The notes below the pieces were generated by a model, which worked only from the letters and a program-made list of their open reading frames with translations, made no database searches and was not told where the DNA came from. Below are positions 48,838-61,229 of a stretch of 64,000 nucleotides of DNA, in pieces. The stretch is from Varanus komodoensis (taxonomy: Eukaryota > Chordata > Lepidosauria > Squamata > Varanidae). The DNA is taken from contig NW_025336088.1 of assembly GCF_004798865.1 (NCBI RefSeq), forward strand, positions 682,001 to 746,000, written 5' to 3'. Positions within the stretch are counted from its first letter, which is position 1. The number at the start of each line of letters is the position of its first letter. The translations under genes and the position numbers were made by a program.

Positions 48838-50520
48838 TTTTGTCGCTACATGCCGTTGTCTCCCATTTATGGTGACCCTATGATTAAATGAACTCCAAAA
48901 TGTCCTGTCCTTGAGAGTCTTGCTCAGCTCTTGTAGAAACTGTGGCTTCCTTTAGGGAGTCAATCCATCTCATGTTTGGTCTTTGACTTTCCATAGCATG
49001 ATTGTCTTCTCCAATGAATCTTGCCTTCTCATAATGTGCCCAAAGTACGACAGCCTCAGTTTTGTTGTTTTGGCCTTGGGGAAAAGCTGTGGCTTGATTG
49101 GACCCATTTGTTTAGGTTTCTGTCATTCTAGGGTATTCACAAAGCTCTCCTCCAGCACCATATTTCAAATGCATAAATGCATACTCTCAGCATTCTTCAT
49201 TGCCCAACTTTCATACCCATACATAGTGATCTGAAATAGTATGGATAATCTTGACCTTGGTCTCCAGTGAAACATCCTAACACTTGATGATCTCTCTAGC
49301 TCCTTCACTGCTTTCTTTCCAAGTCTCCTTCTAATTTCTTGCTGTAGATCTCCATTGAATGGATGATTGAGCCAAGGAATTCAAAAACGTTCACAATTTC
49401 ATTTTCTTCAGTGTTGACCTTAAAGTCATGTAGTTCTTCTGTACTCTTGTTTTTTTGTTATCTTAATGTTCAGCTGTAGTTCTGCTTTTGCACTTTCTTA
49501 TTTCACTTTCACTGGGAGTCATTTCAGTTCACTGCTGCTTTCAGTCAGAAATATGGTATCATCTGCATTTTAACTTAATGAAGTGTCATCTGCCAATTTT
49601 CACTCCTTTTTTCTTTGATCTTTTCAATCTAGCTTTCTTCATGATTTGTTCTGTGCTCAGACTGAACAGATACGAAGAAAAAAATGCACCCTTATCTGAC
49701 ACCTTTTCCTATAGGAAACCATTCCGTTTCTATATTTTCTGTCTGAAAAGTAGCTTCTTATCCACAATCCAGGACAATCAAATGCTGAGGCACTTGATTT
49801 CTTTCAGGACCATCTATCCATAGCTTCTTCTTATCCACAGTCAAAGGTTTGCTGTAGTCTGTAAAGCACAGACTGATCAGCTTCTGATATGCTGACATGT
49901 GCTCCAGGGGTCTGCATATATTTGTGCTGATCTTGGTTGCCTCTTCCTTTTTAGAATCCAGCTTGAATGCCAGGTATTTTGCACTCTATTTTTTGCAGCG
50001 TCTTGAGCATCACTTTGCTTGCAATGCAATGGTCCTATAGCTGCTGCACTCCTTAGTGTCTCTTTTCTTGGGGACTAGAATGCATATTGTATGTTTTGAA
50101 TCTATGGGCCCTTGCTTTGTTTTCCAGGTTTGTTGGCATATTTAGACTGATTCAGTCTCTGCAGCTTGGAATAGTTCTCTTGGAACCCTATCTACTCCGA
50201 GTGCTTTCTTCCTTCTAAGCACTTTCAGTACAGCTTTCACTTCACTTTCTAACATTGCAGGTTCTTCCCCATAGGATTCCTCTTTGAAGGAGCCTGTTAT
50301 CCTTTCATCTCTTCTGTACAGTTCTTCTGTATGTTCTTTCCACTTTGTCCTTACCTTTTCCTGGTCAGATAGTGAGTCCCCCTGTTTGTCTTTTAGCATT
50401 CCTAATCTAGGTTTGAATTTCCCTTTGATCTCTTGGATCTTCTAGAAAAGGTCTCTTATTTTTCCTCTTTTGTCATTCTATTTCTTTGCACTTCCCAGGC
50501 AAACAGTCATTTTGATAAAT
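48838..50520 (-). mobile_element. RTE-like LINE (not BovB), about 1.7 kb, antisense, broken
   Basis: On the minus strand from 50520 leftward: pre-RT text with KWKEHTEELYRRDERITGSF and GVDRVPRELFQAAETESV (open frame 50399-50142), then 'PKKRDTKECSSYRTIAL'-like text near 50060. Further on are an 'ADDTIFLTESSSELK' block near 49550 (the catalytic YADD region), 'FEIWCWRRAL' near 49170, 'RLSYFGHIMRR' near 49040 and 'RPNMRWIDSLKEAT' near 48960. The endonuclease is missing. Many stops and shifts are present. Confidence 0.8.
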
Positions 50521-52204
50521 AACATTAAAGCATGAATGTAAAAGTCATAGGTACCCTTCAAATATTATTCAATTTAGGTTCTTAACATTTGAAATAGACC
50601 TTGCCATGAGGGTTGTGCTCACAACAAGAACTTCAGTAACTTACTTGTAGTTGCCAAGTTATAGTACATGAGCAGAGAACCTCTATATTCTCATGAAGTG
50701 TTTTATTTGTCTCATTTGCCAGATCTATTGCTAGCATCTTCTCCTCAACCATGTTTCTGCAGTAAGGCCATTGTTTTTTATATGTGGCAGGCCTTGAATA
50801 TAATCAGTGCCATAGCTCAAGGGCAGGAAGCTTTTTCTGTTGGGGGCCATTATGGGTGGGCAGCATCAAAACCAGTCATGGGCAGGGCCAGAGTGTGCAG
50901 TTACCTACTTTCTCTCTCTGCCAACCACTCCCCCCGATTTTTCCTTCCTATCCAGCAAACTACCATGAAAAGGACAGGCCACTCTTGCCAGAGATCTGAA
51001 CAGCTTGAAGAAGATTCTTGTAGATGGCAAACTCCTATAGTAGAAGTTGCTTTGGTCACAACTCTCTTTAGTCAATGTGATCAATTGGCAGGGGTTATGG
51101 GCAGCATAGTCCAAAATGCTGGAAGTCACCATGTTGCCTACCCCAGCCCCTTATAACTGCACTTTTTGCTTAAGATATGCTGTAAAGTGCTGTGTGTGTT
51201 GATGGTAATCCATCAAGATTATAAGTAAGTCACAGCAGGAATGAAGGAGAAGCTGGCAGTACCCATGGAAAGGGAGGACATCTGTGGGATTCCAGCCCTC
51301 CCTATTTCAAGTAAATCATCAAGGAATTTGGAATTGCTCCATACTGAAGGAGAGGGAAACAAGTATTCATAAATCCTAAGCTGGATGGTGGAGTGGGCAT
51401 CTACACAACATAGCATGTACTCAGCAATTCTACAGCTTTGAGATAAAGAAATAGGGGCATAACTATTGAGTTAGGGAAAGAGGGAAACCTTTTCAATATT
51501 ATTGGTATATGAAAATATACTGATACCCTTTTCCTCACCTTTATACTTCAAGGAGGTCATGCTCATCCATGACTATTAGCCATGGCTGCTAAATGAAACC
51601 AGGCAGTTCAGAAGCAGTATCTCTCTGCATATTGGGATGATGGCAGCAAATCATGGGGTGTGCAAGCTGTTGCCTTCACTGTGCCTATGGATTTCCCATC
51701 TGAATGTCTGACTGCCCTCTGTGAAATGGGCCATGATCCAGCATGTTCTTAGTTGTTATTCTGTTTAGAGGATTAGTAGTACAGTTCATATCTCTATGGG
51801 CCCATTAAACTGCCTCTAGTGCTCTGTAGAACCCTCATTACATGCAGCTTGTGTGGACTAAGGGGGTGATGTTTCTATAATGCTGAATAGTCCTCAACTC
51901 CTATTCCTCAGAAGTATTACACTCTCCCTTCCTCATACCTTGACTCTTAAGAAAATGTCAAATGGAAATGGCCTATGGTTTTTGCTTCAGGGTAAACAAG
52001 GAGTTGAAGATATTTGTCTGTACTTGTTCTAAATGTTAAGCAGCTGTCTTGACTTCCATGAAATCTACACTCTGTGGGGAGGCAAGAGTTTGTCTGTTTT
52101 TTGAGTCAGTTGAATTATTAAGATGCAGCTAAAGCAATGGTTGGCTCTGTCTGGAAATGGCAACAGAAGCAAACTTCTAATCCCAGTGTCAAAGAAGAAG
52201 AGAA

Positions 52205-52295
52205 AAGAGCCAAGGCAGAGTCACCCAGTGAGCTCCATGGCTGAGTGGGCACTAAAGTCAGGAGCTCCTGAGTCCCAGTCCATCACTGGCTTATG
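52205..52295 (-). mobile_element. SINE fragment, antisense
   Basis: 'agagtcacccagtgagctcc' and 'atggctgagtgggcactaaa' then 'tcctgagtcccagtccatca' match the head and middle of the 2146-2378 family. Confidence 0.6.
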
Positions 52296-53091
52296 TACAT
52301 GCAGGTTCTAGTTAGCTATTGTAGCATCAGTGCTAAAAACAACAAACAACAGCTCTAAGAATAATGAAATTTCTGTGCTTGAAGAAAAGCTGAATTATGC
52401 AGTCTATGCAAAAGAAGCACATTAAGGGCGCCATCCTCTTGCCCTCATGGCGGATGCTTGCAAGCATCTCAGCTCAAAGGCATCTCAGCAGCCCACTAGG
52501 GATCTTTGCTGCCACTGCAGCTCACACCTGCATTTAATCTAGAAGGCCACATTCTGCAGTCTAGAGTTAGGGCTAGCAAGGGGAGGAAAGGCGGCTGTGC
52601 CATCATGCGGTGCTTTCAATGCTCTAAAGAACATCACTGCTAAGTATTTTTATTGCCATTTAAATGTAATGATGCTCTGGAAGCAGAGAGGGAAAGGGAA
52701 GGTATGGAGGAATACAGCTGGCAGGGGCGGCAGCAGCATCCGGGAATATGTTAAGTTCTGAAACAGAGACTAGCACTCCCTGGGTGGCCAAACTATATTA
52801 ATAAACTAAACTAAGTAACTGACCATTTATTTCCCTTTCCTGGTGCCTCCAAATCTGTATCTCCTAGATCAATGACAGGACCGGCCTGTGGGCACAGGAG
52901 AATGGAACAAAGCAATGTAGTAGCATCAGGTGAAGACTGGCAGCAAGTGAAAGCAAATTATATTATGGCATAGTGGCTAACTCCAGACACTCCTATTATT
53001 ACTTTTTACCCAGGCTCATTTCCACCCATCTTTATAACTGGGTTTGTAACACAAACTCTCTTGGTTGCAGGGTTATATAAAGTTGACCCTT

Positions 53092-53190
53092 CAGATGTTG
53101 TTGGACTGCAACTCCCATCATCCCTGCAACTTCCACCATAGCAACCATAGCCAACACCATCTAAAGTGTCACACATTCCTCATCCCAGAA
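53092..53190. mobile_element. Inverted-repeat MITE fragment
   Basis: 'cttcagatgttgttggactg' followed by 'caactcccatcatccctgca' is the canonical inner arm of the squamate fold-back element. The right half is eroded. Confidence 0.6.
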
Positions 53191-53599
53191 GATGACCTGG
53201 CCAGTACAGGGGGTGCTCCTGGATCTCTCAGAGGAGGGACAATGCTCAGGGACACGTTTGGATCTGGTTCTTCCTCTGGATCGCTATGTAGAAGCAATGC
53301 TTTAATGTTCCACCAGCTGCTGGGCTACCTCTAGCCTGTCCTAAACAATGAGAGACTGGCCACCATGAATCAATTGCATCTAGGTTTGACTGCTGCTAAC
53401 TTCCTTCACATGGAGTTGCCTTTCTGAAGATAGTTTGGAATCTGGTTCTGATGGCTACAAGATCATCATGCCAGACACTTTAGTCTGGACTTATCTGGCT
53501 AGGGTTAAAAGCCCTACAGAGCTTGAAACCAGGATAACTAATGGCTTACTCCTTCCTAGAAGAACTTGCCCACATTAATATTTTCCTTTTTATACACAC

Positions 53600-53725
53600 A
53601 CAGCAATATCAATGTGCACAGTGCTTTTAAGAATAACTGTACTCCTGAAGAAAGACAGATCCCTGCCCTGAGGAGCTTACAGTTTAAATTTGCCACAGAA
53701 CACAACAAAGAGAGGGGAGGAAGTT
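53600..53725 (-). mobile_element. LINE/SINE 3' tail, antisense
   Basis: 'agatccctgccctgaggagc' then 'ttacagtttaaatttg' is the reverse complement of the 'aagcctgagggcagggac' tail at 43995. Confidence 0.5.
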
Positions 53726-56444
53726 GGGGGCAGAAAGAATAAGAGAAGAATTGAGTTCAGCTCCATTTCACTTGGTCAGTCTTTGGGATAAATTCTACAT
53801 CTAAAATACAGTAGCTGGGTAGCATTACAATATGGCAGAAGCCATACAATGCTGCCACAACCCCAGATGCAAGCTCTGCAGCACAGCCCTTCCCCATTTC
53901 CAAACCTGTAAAGACCACAAAGGAGGCCTACATTATGAGTCACAGCAATATCTGGAACAGTAGACACTGTACTGGAGTACTGAGAGAAACAGAATGACAG
54001 CTGACAAAAGTGGGCATTTTCAGTAGTAGTCACTCACATAACGCCCCCCCCCCCACATACACACATTCCTTGCAATGCCAGCAGAGAGCAGTTGCTTGTG
54101 AACAATCTGCCTTTCTTAGCATCTGTAGGGACACAGGGTGGGAAGCCTGGAGTGGGGGTGGCACCAGTCACCCACTGCTGGTCTCGGAAGCCCACTGAGG
54201 GGTCTCTGCTGCTCAGCTGTGGTGCAGATCAGCTGAGCTGTCTTGTATAGGAGCAGCAAGAGGGGAAGCCACTTTGTGCTGGGCTTTCAAGCATGCCTGT
54301 GTTCCCCTTCCCATTGCTTTGCTGCCACTCACCCCTCCCAACCTTGCTATTCAAAGGAGGGAAGAAATTCTGCCTGTTAGCACCCTGCAAGTACATGGCA
54401 CTGACAAGCAGAATTGTCCTGCCTCCACAACCTGAATAGTGAGAACTTTAACATTTGGGAGGGGACAGGTGGGGAGGGCCTGCTCAGCCCTCCCCTGCTG
54501 CACACCTCCTCTCTCTTAAGCCATGAGCAGGTCTTGAGAAGGAGGAGGCACAGTGCAACCAGCGTCCCTTGGCCAAAGCAGCAATGCTTATTTGCTGCTC
54601 TTTTCAAAGGACTCTTTTTTTTTGGCTTGAACACTCTTTAGTGTGATGACTCCCAAAGCCACAGAGAGCTTCCTAAACCCTACAATAAGCCATGGCTATC
54701 CTTAACCCTAGGCCTTCCAAGGTGGTTTATTAAACACCCCAGGAGAAGCAGGGAGGCTTCTCTCAGACCCTGCCTAACTGTTGTTACGGTTGTGAGGGAG
54801 TTGCCTGGCACTGTTGCTCTGTTCTATACTTCATGGTGTGGGGTTTTTTCCCATTGGCTTTTGGGTCAGCTCAATTGTATCAATGCTGCAGGGCCTAACA
54901 TTGCCTTTTCCAACAGGAGATGATGCATTAGTGATTGTGCCAAAGGCTGCACAGAAATGGTGCAATTTGAAAAGGGACATGAAGGAAGGAGCAGAGTTTC
55001 TCTTAAACTCATCTAAGAGTTTCAGAACAGAAGAACTGCCAGAGGCACTCATAAAGCAAAACATTCCAGATGTCTCAAACAAGCAGGCAAGTCCTATATT
55101 GCATGGCCAGTACGCAGCAACACAAAATGTGACCTGGTGGGAGAAACTGTCAAAACATACAGTCTGTCCACACTGCGACTAGGTTTCTATGATATATTAA
55201 GTCATTAGAGGGTGGTTTCACATATTCTCTGACCTAACCTGCTTTCTGCAGGTTGGATTTTAAGCCATCACGGTGTGGCTTACAAACTAGCCCAAGTAGC
55301 CATGATTTGTTGTGGGGTTTAGAACCTCATAGCCTGTAGCTTAGTGTGCCACCTGGGCTAAGTCACAGTCAAGCCGAAAGGCTAGAGAACCACTTACTCA
55401 GAGTAGCAAAACAGAGTCACCAAGGGGCTCTTGGTGATGACAGCCAGCAAAATGCCCAAATGGCATTGCCATCACCTTCCCGTTCCCCTGCCCATGCTGG
55501 GTGAAGAGTGGGATTACACTGGCCAGAACATGCTGAGCACCAGCTCTGCCAGGTGAAACGGGGGCATGAATCACCTGATACTTACCTTCTTGCCCAGCAA
55601 AACCAGCATTCCATGCTTCTGCTGATGCCAGGAGAGTGGGATTGCTCATGAGCAATCTTGCTCTCCCAGCAATAGCATGAGTGCAGATGACAGCAGCCAC
55701 AAGTGCCCAGTTTCTGCAGATGTCATCCCTAGTCCCATCAGTGTCCCATGTGGTACTGGCAGGAAGACTGAAGAGGGGAAGAGGAAGGAGGCACCTCAGG
55801 ACCCTGCTGAGCCTGATTATTAGTCAGGCACACCTAGGTCCTGCAGGCAACATGAACCCCAGGGTGGCTATATAGCTCCCTGGGCTTAAAGTATAATCTG
55901 AATGCACCCACCATTTATGCTGTAGGTTTCTAAGTATATATTCCAGTGGTAAATTCCTTTGCTGCAGCTGCATAGAGATAAAAAGGAAATGCACAAAGAA
56001 CACATTAATTAATTCTGTGCCAGGAAAATTGTATGACCTATATAAGTTATGCAAATTAAGCAAATGCCGATATGGCTGCTTGTTTTGCATAATTTATGCT
56101 AGTCATGAAGTGGGGCACTGAGCTAAGTCCCATTCCCACTGCCCATTGAAATCCTAATCAGCTCTCAAATTCTACCAACCTTCTGAGAGACCATCATCTT
56201 GACATAACTTTATATATTTGAGGAACAGATTGTTGCATTTTAAAAAAGAAAATAATTCAATAAAGTTGAGATTGTCAGGACACTGAATTCCATAGCCCAC
56301 ACAAATTTCTGAAGTCAGTGTTACTGTAGAAACCCAAGTCCTGAGTCTGAGTCATTTCCTGAGTCTGAGAAACCATTATTTCCTTGATATGCCACAATAT
56401 CATACTTTTGACTAACTGACTCCTTTGATAATATTAGTCTGTTG

Positions 56445-56570
56445 CCCCCCAAATCTACCAAGAATCTTAAAGCACCTTAAAGACTAAGAAATATATTACA
56501 CTATGAGCTTTTGTGGACAACAACCTCCTTTGTCAGTTCCCAAGTATAGTTTTATATACACGTGCTGGGG
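56445..56570 (+). repeat. Interspersed repeat fragment, family not named
   Basis: 'agcaccttaaagactaagaa' followed by 'atgagcttttgtggacaaca' is a phrase shared by many sauropsid interspersed repeats. It ends in a run of G at about 56571-56583. Confidence 0.4.
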
Positions 56571-57869
56571 CGGGGGGGGGGGGGCTTAATTGTAAATAAT
56601 GTTAGAGAAACTGAAACACAAAAAGTACAGACAGTGATAATTGCTTTAACAATAACCATAAATATAATTACAGTGGTGAGCTGATTTAAACATGATCAGA
56701 GAGGGAGGCCTAAGACTCTTGAGATGGCATAATCTACTATATAAGAATCCAGATAAGGGAAAATCTCATTTTTAATATTCTCCTATGCCACAGCATTCCC
56801 TGCAAAAAAAAACTTCTTAAAAAAAAAAAAAGTATCCTCTGCCAGTTGTCTGAAGTGCTCCAACCCTCTGTACCTCACAGGACTCTCATTCCCCTGTATG
56901 TGACAATATAACCTTTGTTCTCACATGTGTCAAAGCCTAGTAAGCTTGTCCTCCGTCTTAGAACTCAGGTAGCCATCTGCCCTCCCTTGTAGAAACTGCG
57001 GTAGGAAAAAAAAAGCCAGTTGTGTAGATGTCTCTTAACAGCAGGAAACATTGCATGAAGCAAGACTGAATAGAATTGGAAATAAAACTTTTCTACCTTA
57101 AACATCTTGGTGGAATAATGGTCTGAATACTTCCACAATGAACTATCTCCAAATATATTAAGGAATATAACCATATGTTTCCTTAATAAGCGCCCCAACT
57201 CTAAAACAGGGCCATTCTTGGATACCCTGTTCTTACTCCAAGAATCATTGCCCGACCACCCAACCCAATGCTGTTATGCATCTGCTAAAAGTTCTTCTCC
57301 AGCTGCTGTACGCTGAATTTGCAGCACAATTCTATAATGCCCATCATGTTCAGTAGGGCCCAGCAGGCGTGCTTAGACTGTAAGCCAACTTACTCTGTCT
57401 TGCCAGAGTTTATGAAGCAGCTGTAGTCATAAATGAACACTAACAATTTTACTCAACTGAAAAAGATTTAGTTGAATCCTCAATCGCTGAATGGCTCTGG
57501 TCATAACTATTTCAGAAGAAGTCTAACACATTCAGCAGTATTAACTATCTGAACAGTATTAACTATTCTTGTGAAAATAGGAAAGATGGCCTGCACCAGC
57601 CATTTTGTCCATGCACATGTGTGCACGAGTCCCGACTTAGTGGGTCTAAAATCTGAAGGACTTGCTTGTGTGTGATTTTTTTAAAGCAACCTCCACAAAG
57701 TAAAATAAGGATAAAATAGGGCAGTGATTTACTAGGCCACAGGTTCTAAAAAAGAAGGCTTTTTCCCAGTAGATAGGGCAGTTGGGAGATACAGTAAAAC
57801 ATGGTGGGAAGGACAAGAGAGCTGTTTGCATGTAGCTAAACACAGCATTTTTCCAAGATTCAAGAGAAA

Positions 57870-58330
57870 ATGAGCGTGTGTTTGTAAAGCGAGCATGGAG
57901 AGGAAGAAGGAATTGCCCCAGATTTACCCCGCCCTTTCACCCGCAGTCGGAATCGGCGAGAGGGGAAAATTAGTCGGGGCCTGCTAACGAGAGAGAACGA
58001 GTGCACGTCACCTTTTATCAACGGCCATAATGCCCTCCATGACTCAAAGGCGGCTGTGAAAAGCGCAGGGCTAGTTCAAACTTCCTTGGGGTCTCCATGG
58101 GAACGAGCCCTGCGGGGGCCTTTTCTCACTTTCCTCCTTTTCCTCTTTTGTTGGTGGTTGTTGTTGTTTGTGTCATTAAAACTTCCTTTCTCAAGGACTG
58201 GGAGTGAACCTCTACTTGGCCTCTGTTACAGACTCCCCCGTGCCCCCCCCCCGACCCTGCCACCCGCTGCTACCGAGGCTGCCACAGATTACAGTCTGAC
58301 CTTCTCCCTCGCTCCAGCGTGCACACACAG
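57870..58330. promoter_or_regulatory. CpG-rich block in WNT3 intron 1, candidate control element
   Basis: About 17 CpGs fall in the 250 bp from 57870 and several more up to 58325, against a CpG-poor background. No transposon is recognisable. Words include 'cacgtcaccttttatcaacg' and 'ggccataatgccctccatga'. A + frame of 94 codons has a hydrophobic run but no family match. On the minus strand I checked for WNT3 exon 1 and did not find it. It could be an enhancer or an alternative first exon region. Confidence 0.35.
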
Positions 58331-59049
58331 CAATTGCTAAAATTATACTGTATGTATGCATGTATGTATTATGTGCCTTAAATATTCAAAGTACTTTACT
58401 GTTTAGAGCTTTGCAGATGGCTTCTCTATTCTTCTTCGGGACTTCTTGTTTGCAAAATGATTCCCCACCTGTCCTCACATCAACCGTCTGAGAAGGGCAG
58501 CCTTGCCTGTTTGATTTTCTGGCAACATACCTATGCCTTTTAACAGCTGCATTCAACAGGCAGAGCTTTCCCTAGCACTGGGATGGAAAAATGGATCATG
58601 CTGCTCATTTTCTGAGACTAATCACACAGTTCCAAATACACTTGCCAAAGGGGAAGAAGAGACGATGGGAACCCTGCATCTCAGGCAGACTGCTGTCATT
58701 CTCATAGATCTGGGCCACAAAAAGCTAAGACAGGGCATCCAGTGAGTTAAAATCGATAAAATCCAATACCTTCAAAGCTCTTGGGTCTACTCAAGTTCTC
58801 AAAATTTGTGCTAAAAATGTTACAAATAAAAGGAAAGTGAGGAAAGGTTGCCACAACATCTCTTGCTATTAATGAAAGCTGTCATAGTATTGCTCCCTAA
58901 ATGCATGGAAGGAATTCTTGCAGATTTTATTCCACTAGTTGAAAACGGCTAAAGGGGGTGGCACTCATCTCTGTTTCATAAAGGTATGACTGTGAAGAAA
59001 ATGCATAGATAATTTCTTCATTCTTTCCTATTATACCAGAAATGAGTGT

Positions 59050-59366
59050 TAACAATTGATTAACAAGAGATTCAGGACAGAGAAAAGGAAGTATACCTAA
59101 TTAACTCTCAAAACACACTGCCTCATAATGTGATTGGCACTGGCATAAATAGGCTTAAAAGGAAATTAGACACATTCATGGAGGAGAAGGTCTATTAACA
59201 ACTGAAATAGCTAAATTGAGCCTCCATGGTCACATGCCACATACCTCTGAGCACTGAGTGATATTTGTTACCTCATGCTTTGTTTATGGGCTACATGGCA
59301 TGGTTGGAGAAAAGATTTTGGACTAGGTGGACCCTTTTTCTGATCCAGCAAAGCTCCCCTTATGGG
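59050..59366 (+). mobile_element. CR1-group LINE 3' end
   Basis: 'ggacagagaaaaggaagtat', 'gacacattcatggaggagaa', 'ggactaggtggaccctttt' and 'tctgatccagcaaagctccc' in order are the 3' end of the second common squamate CR1 type, ending '..gatccagcatggctcttcttatg'. Confidence 0.8.
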
Positions 59367-60204
59367 AGGAGCACGGATAAAGAAAAAAAAATCAGCTCTA
59401 GAAAGTTAATTTTAACAACAGAAACAATGCCGTAGTCTGCTGCCTTGGCAGAGCAACTTCTCTGAGAACTGAAGTGGTACTTAATCACAACATGTTGGTG
59501 TCCAGATTTGGGGTGGTATAGTGCCACCAGGTGGATTTTGCGAAGAATTGACTGATCAACTTCTTGTAAGACACTATCTTTCTTCAAACATGGTCAGTTC
59601 TGCTTGCATTGACAGATAAGACTTTTTGCTTAAGACAGTCCTTCGAAAATAGTGTCTTTGCTTCTTGCAATTTGCCCATCACTAGCAGTCAGCAGCAATG
59701 GCCATGTGGCAACTAGAAGCCTCAGAAACAAAGCACTATGTTACCTATATGGTGCTTCTTGCTTAGCTCCAGTGAAATGTTTCAAAAGGTTTTAAAAACC
59801 TATCAAGCCCAGACCAAGGCATTCAGATGCCTGAGGCAAAGGACAAGATGACACCTTTCTTTGATGCTTATGTCAGGGCTGCATCTTCCACCACACCTGA
59901 GACAGCTGGCTGGATGATAAGCTATGGGCAGACTGCATGACTATCGCAGCTGGGGAAGGCTGTCCTAGAAAATACGACCTAAGCAAGCTACCACCGCTCC
60001 CCATCTGCAGGCTCAGTTGACAGTCTTTTCCAGTGGGGCTGTCCAGTGATGGTTGATGCCCACTGTGGCTGGTGGGGTGAGAGGGTGAATCATCAGAGAC
60101 AGAGCCCACTAAATCTACATACCCACATCTGCCCTAGCAAGATTTAAGAATACCTAAGCCAGGGGTTGTCACTGGAATGGAACCAGCCTATAATGGTTGC
60201 ATTC

Positions 60205-60990
60205 CTTCCTTCCCCACACATCAATATTTATTTATTTAAAACATGTTCATCCTGTCTATATCCAAAACAGATCTCAAGATGGCTTACAGAACCAAAAGTG
60301 TAACAGCACATTAAAATATAATTTTTATATTTTATATATACTGTATATAGAAAAATATACAATAAAATAATTCCATTATATGGTAAAATGCTTTGACCAT
60401 TAAAAGGTTGGGTAAATTAAAACGTTTCAGCCTGATGCCAAAATGAATAAAGCATCTGAGGAGCAGATTCCATAGCCAAGGTGCTACCACAGAAAAAGCC
60501 CTTCCTCAGGTAGCCACTCTTCAAACCTCTTTCAGAGAGTGCTCCTGAAGAAGGACCTCTGCAGAAGATCTCACAGTTTGGACAGGTGTGTATGAAAGGA
60601 GATATTCCTTCAAATATTCAGAACCTAAATTATTTAGGGCTTTATATGTCAAAGTTAACACCTTAAATCGGGCCTGGACCTCAACTGGTAACCAATGAAG
60701 ATGATACTTGCTAGTCCCAGTAAGCAATCATGCAGTTCTATTCTGTACCAACTGAAGTATCCAGACTGTCTTCAAGAGTAGCCCTATGTAGAGTGCATTA
60801 CAATAACCCAGTTGGGAGGTGACCAGAGTATGGATTACTGTTGCTAGGCTTTGCCCATCCAGGTAAGGATGTAGTTGATGAATCATCTAAAGCTGATGGA
60901 AAGTGATCCTTACTGCAAGAGCAAACTGGGATTCCAGAGATAACTCTGGAACTCTGGGGAACTTTCTGAAGGATACCTGAGGAAAACAAT
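60205..60990 (-). mobile_element. L2 LINE, about 790 bp, antisense
   Basis: On the minus strand the order is LDGQSLATVIHTLVTSQLGY and CNALYIGLLLKT, then a 68-codon frame 60727-60521 with LHWLPVEVQARFKVLTLTYK and ALNNLGSEYLKEYLL. These are the C-terminal blocks of L2 ORF2. The 3' UTR runs left to about 60205 and ends in an AT-rich tail. Stops break the reading frame. Confidence 0.8.
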
Positions 60991-61229
60991 CTCCCTAAAA
61001 CTAAATTATCCAGTTCATTTTTGCCTTTCCAGGAGGAGGAAAGGGATCCTATTCAGCTGGTAACACGTAGTGCCAGAAACATATGGCCCAGTCAGCTTTT
61101 CTAGGTGAGGATGAGGATTATCTTTTTTTCCTCTGAGTTTCAAAACTAAAATCAACACAAAACTAAAAAATAATAAAGTGTTACTGTTCTCATGCAAGAA
61201 ATTTAAGTGAATCTATTACAATGAATGCA

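Noticed and set aside
57870-58340. WNT3 exon 1
   Set aside because: No minus-strand frame gives MEPHLLG or GYPIWW before a donor; a minus-strand ATG near 58106 opens only a 26-residue frame of unrelated sequence.
58056-58340. 94-codon + frame with a hydrophobic, membrane-like run
   Set aside because: No family match and composition follows a T-rich tract; not supported as a gene.
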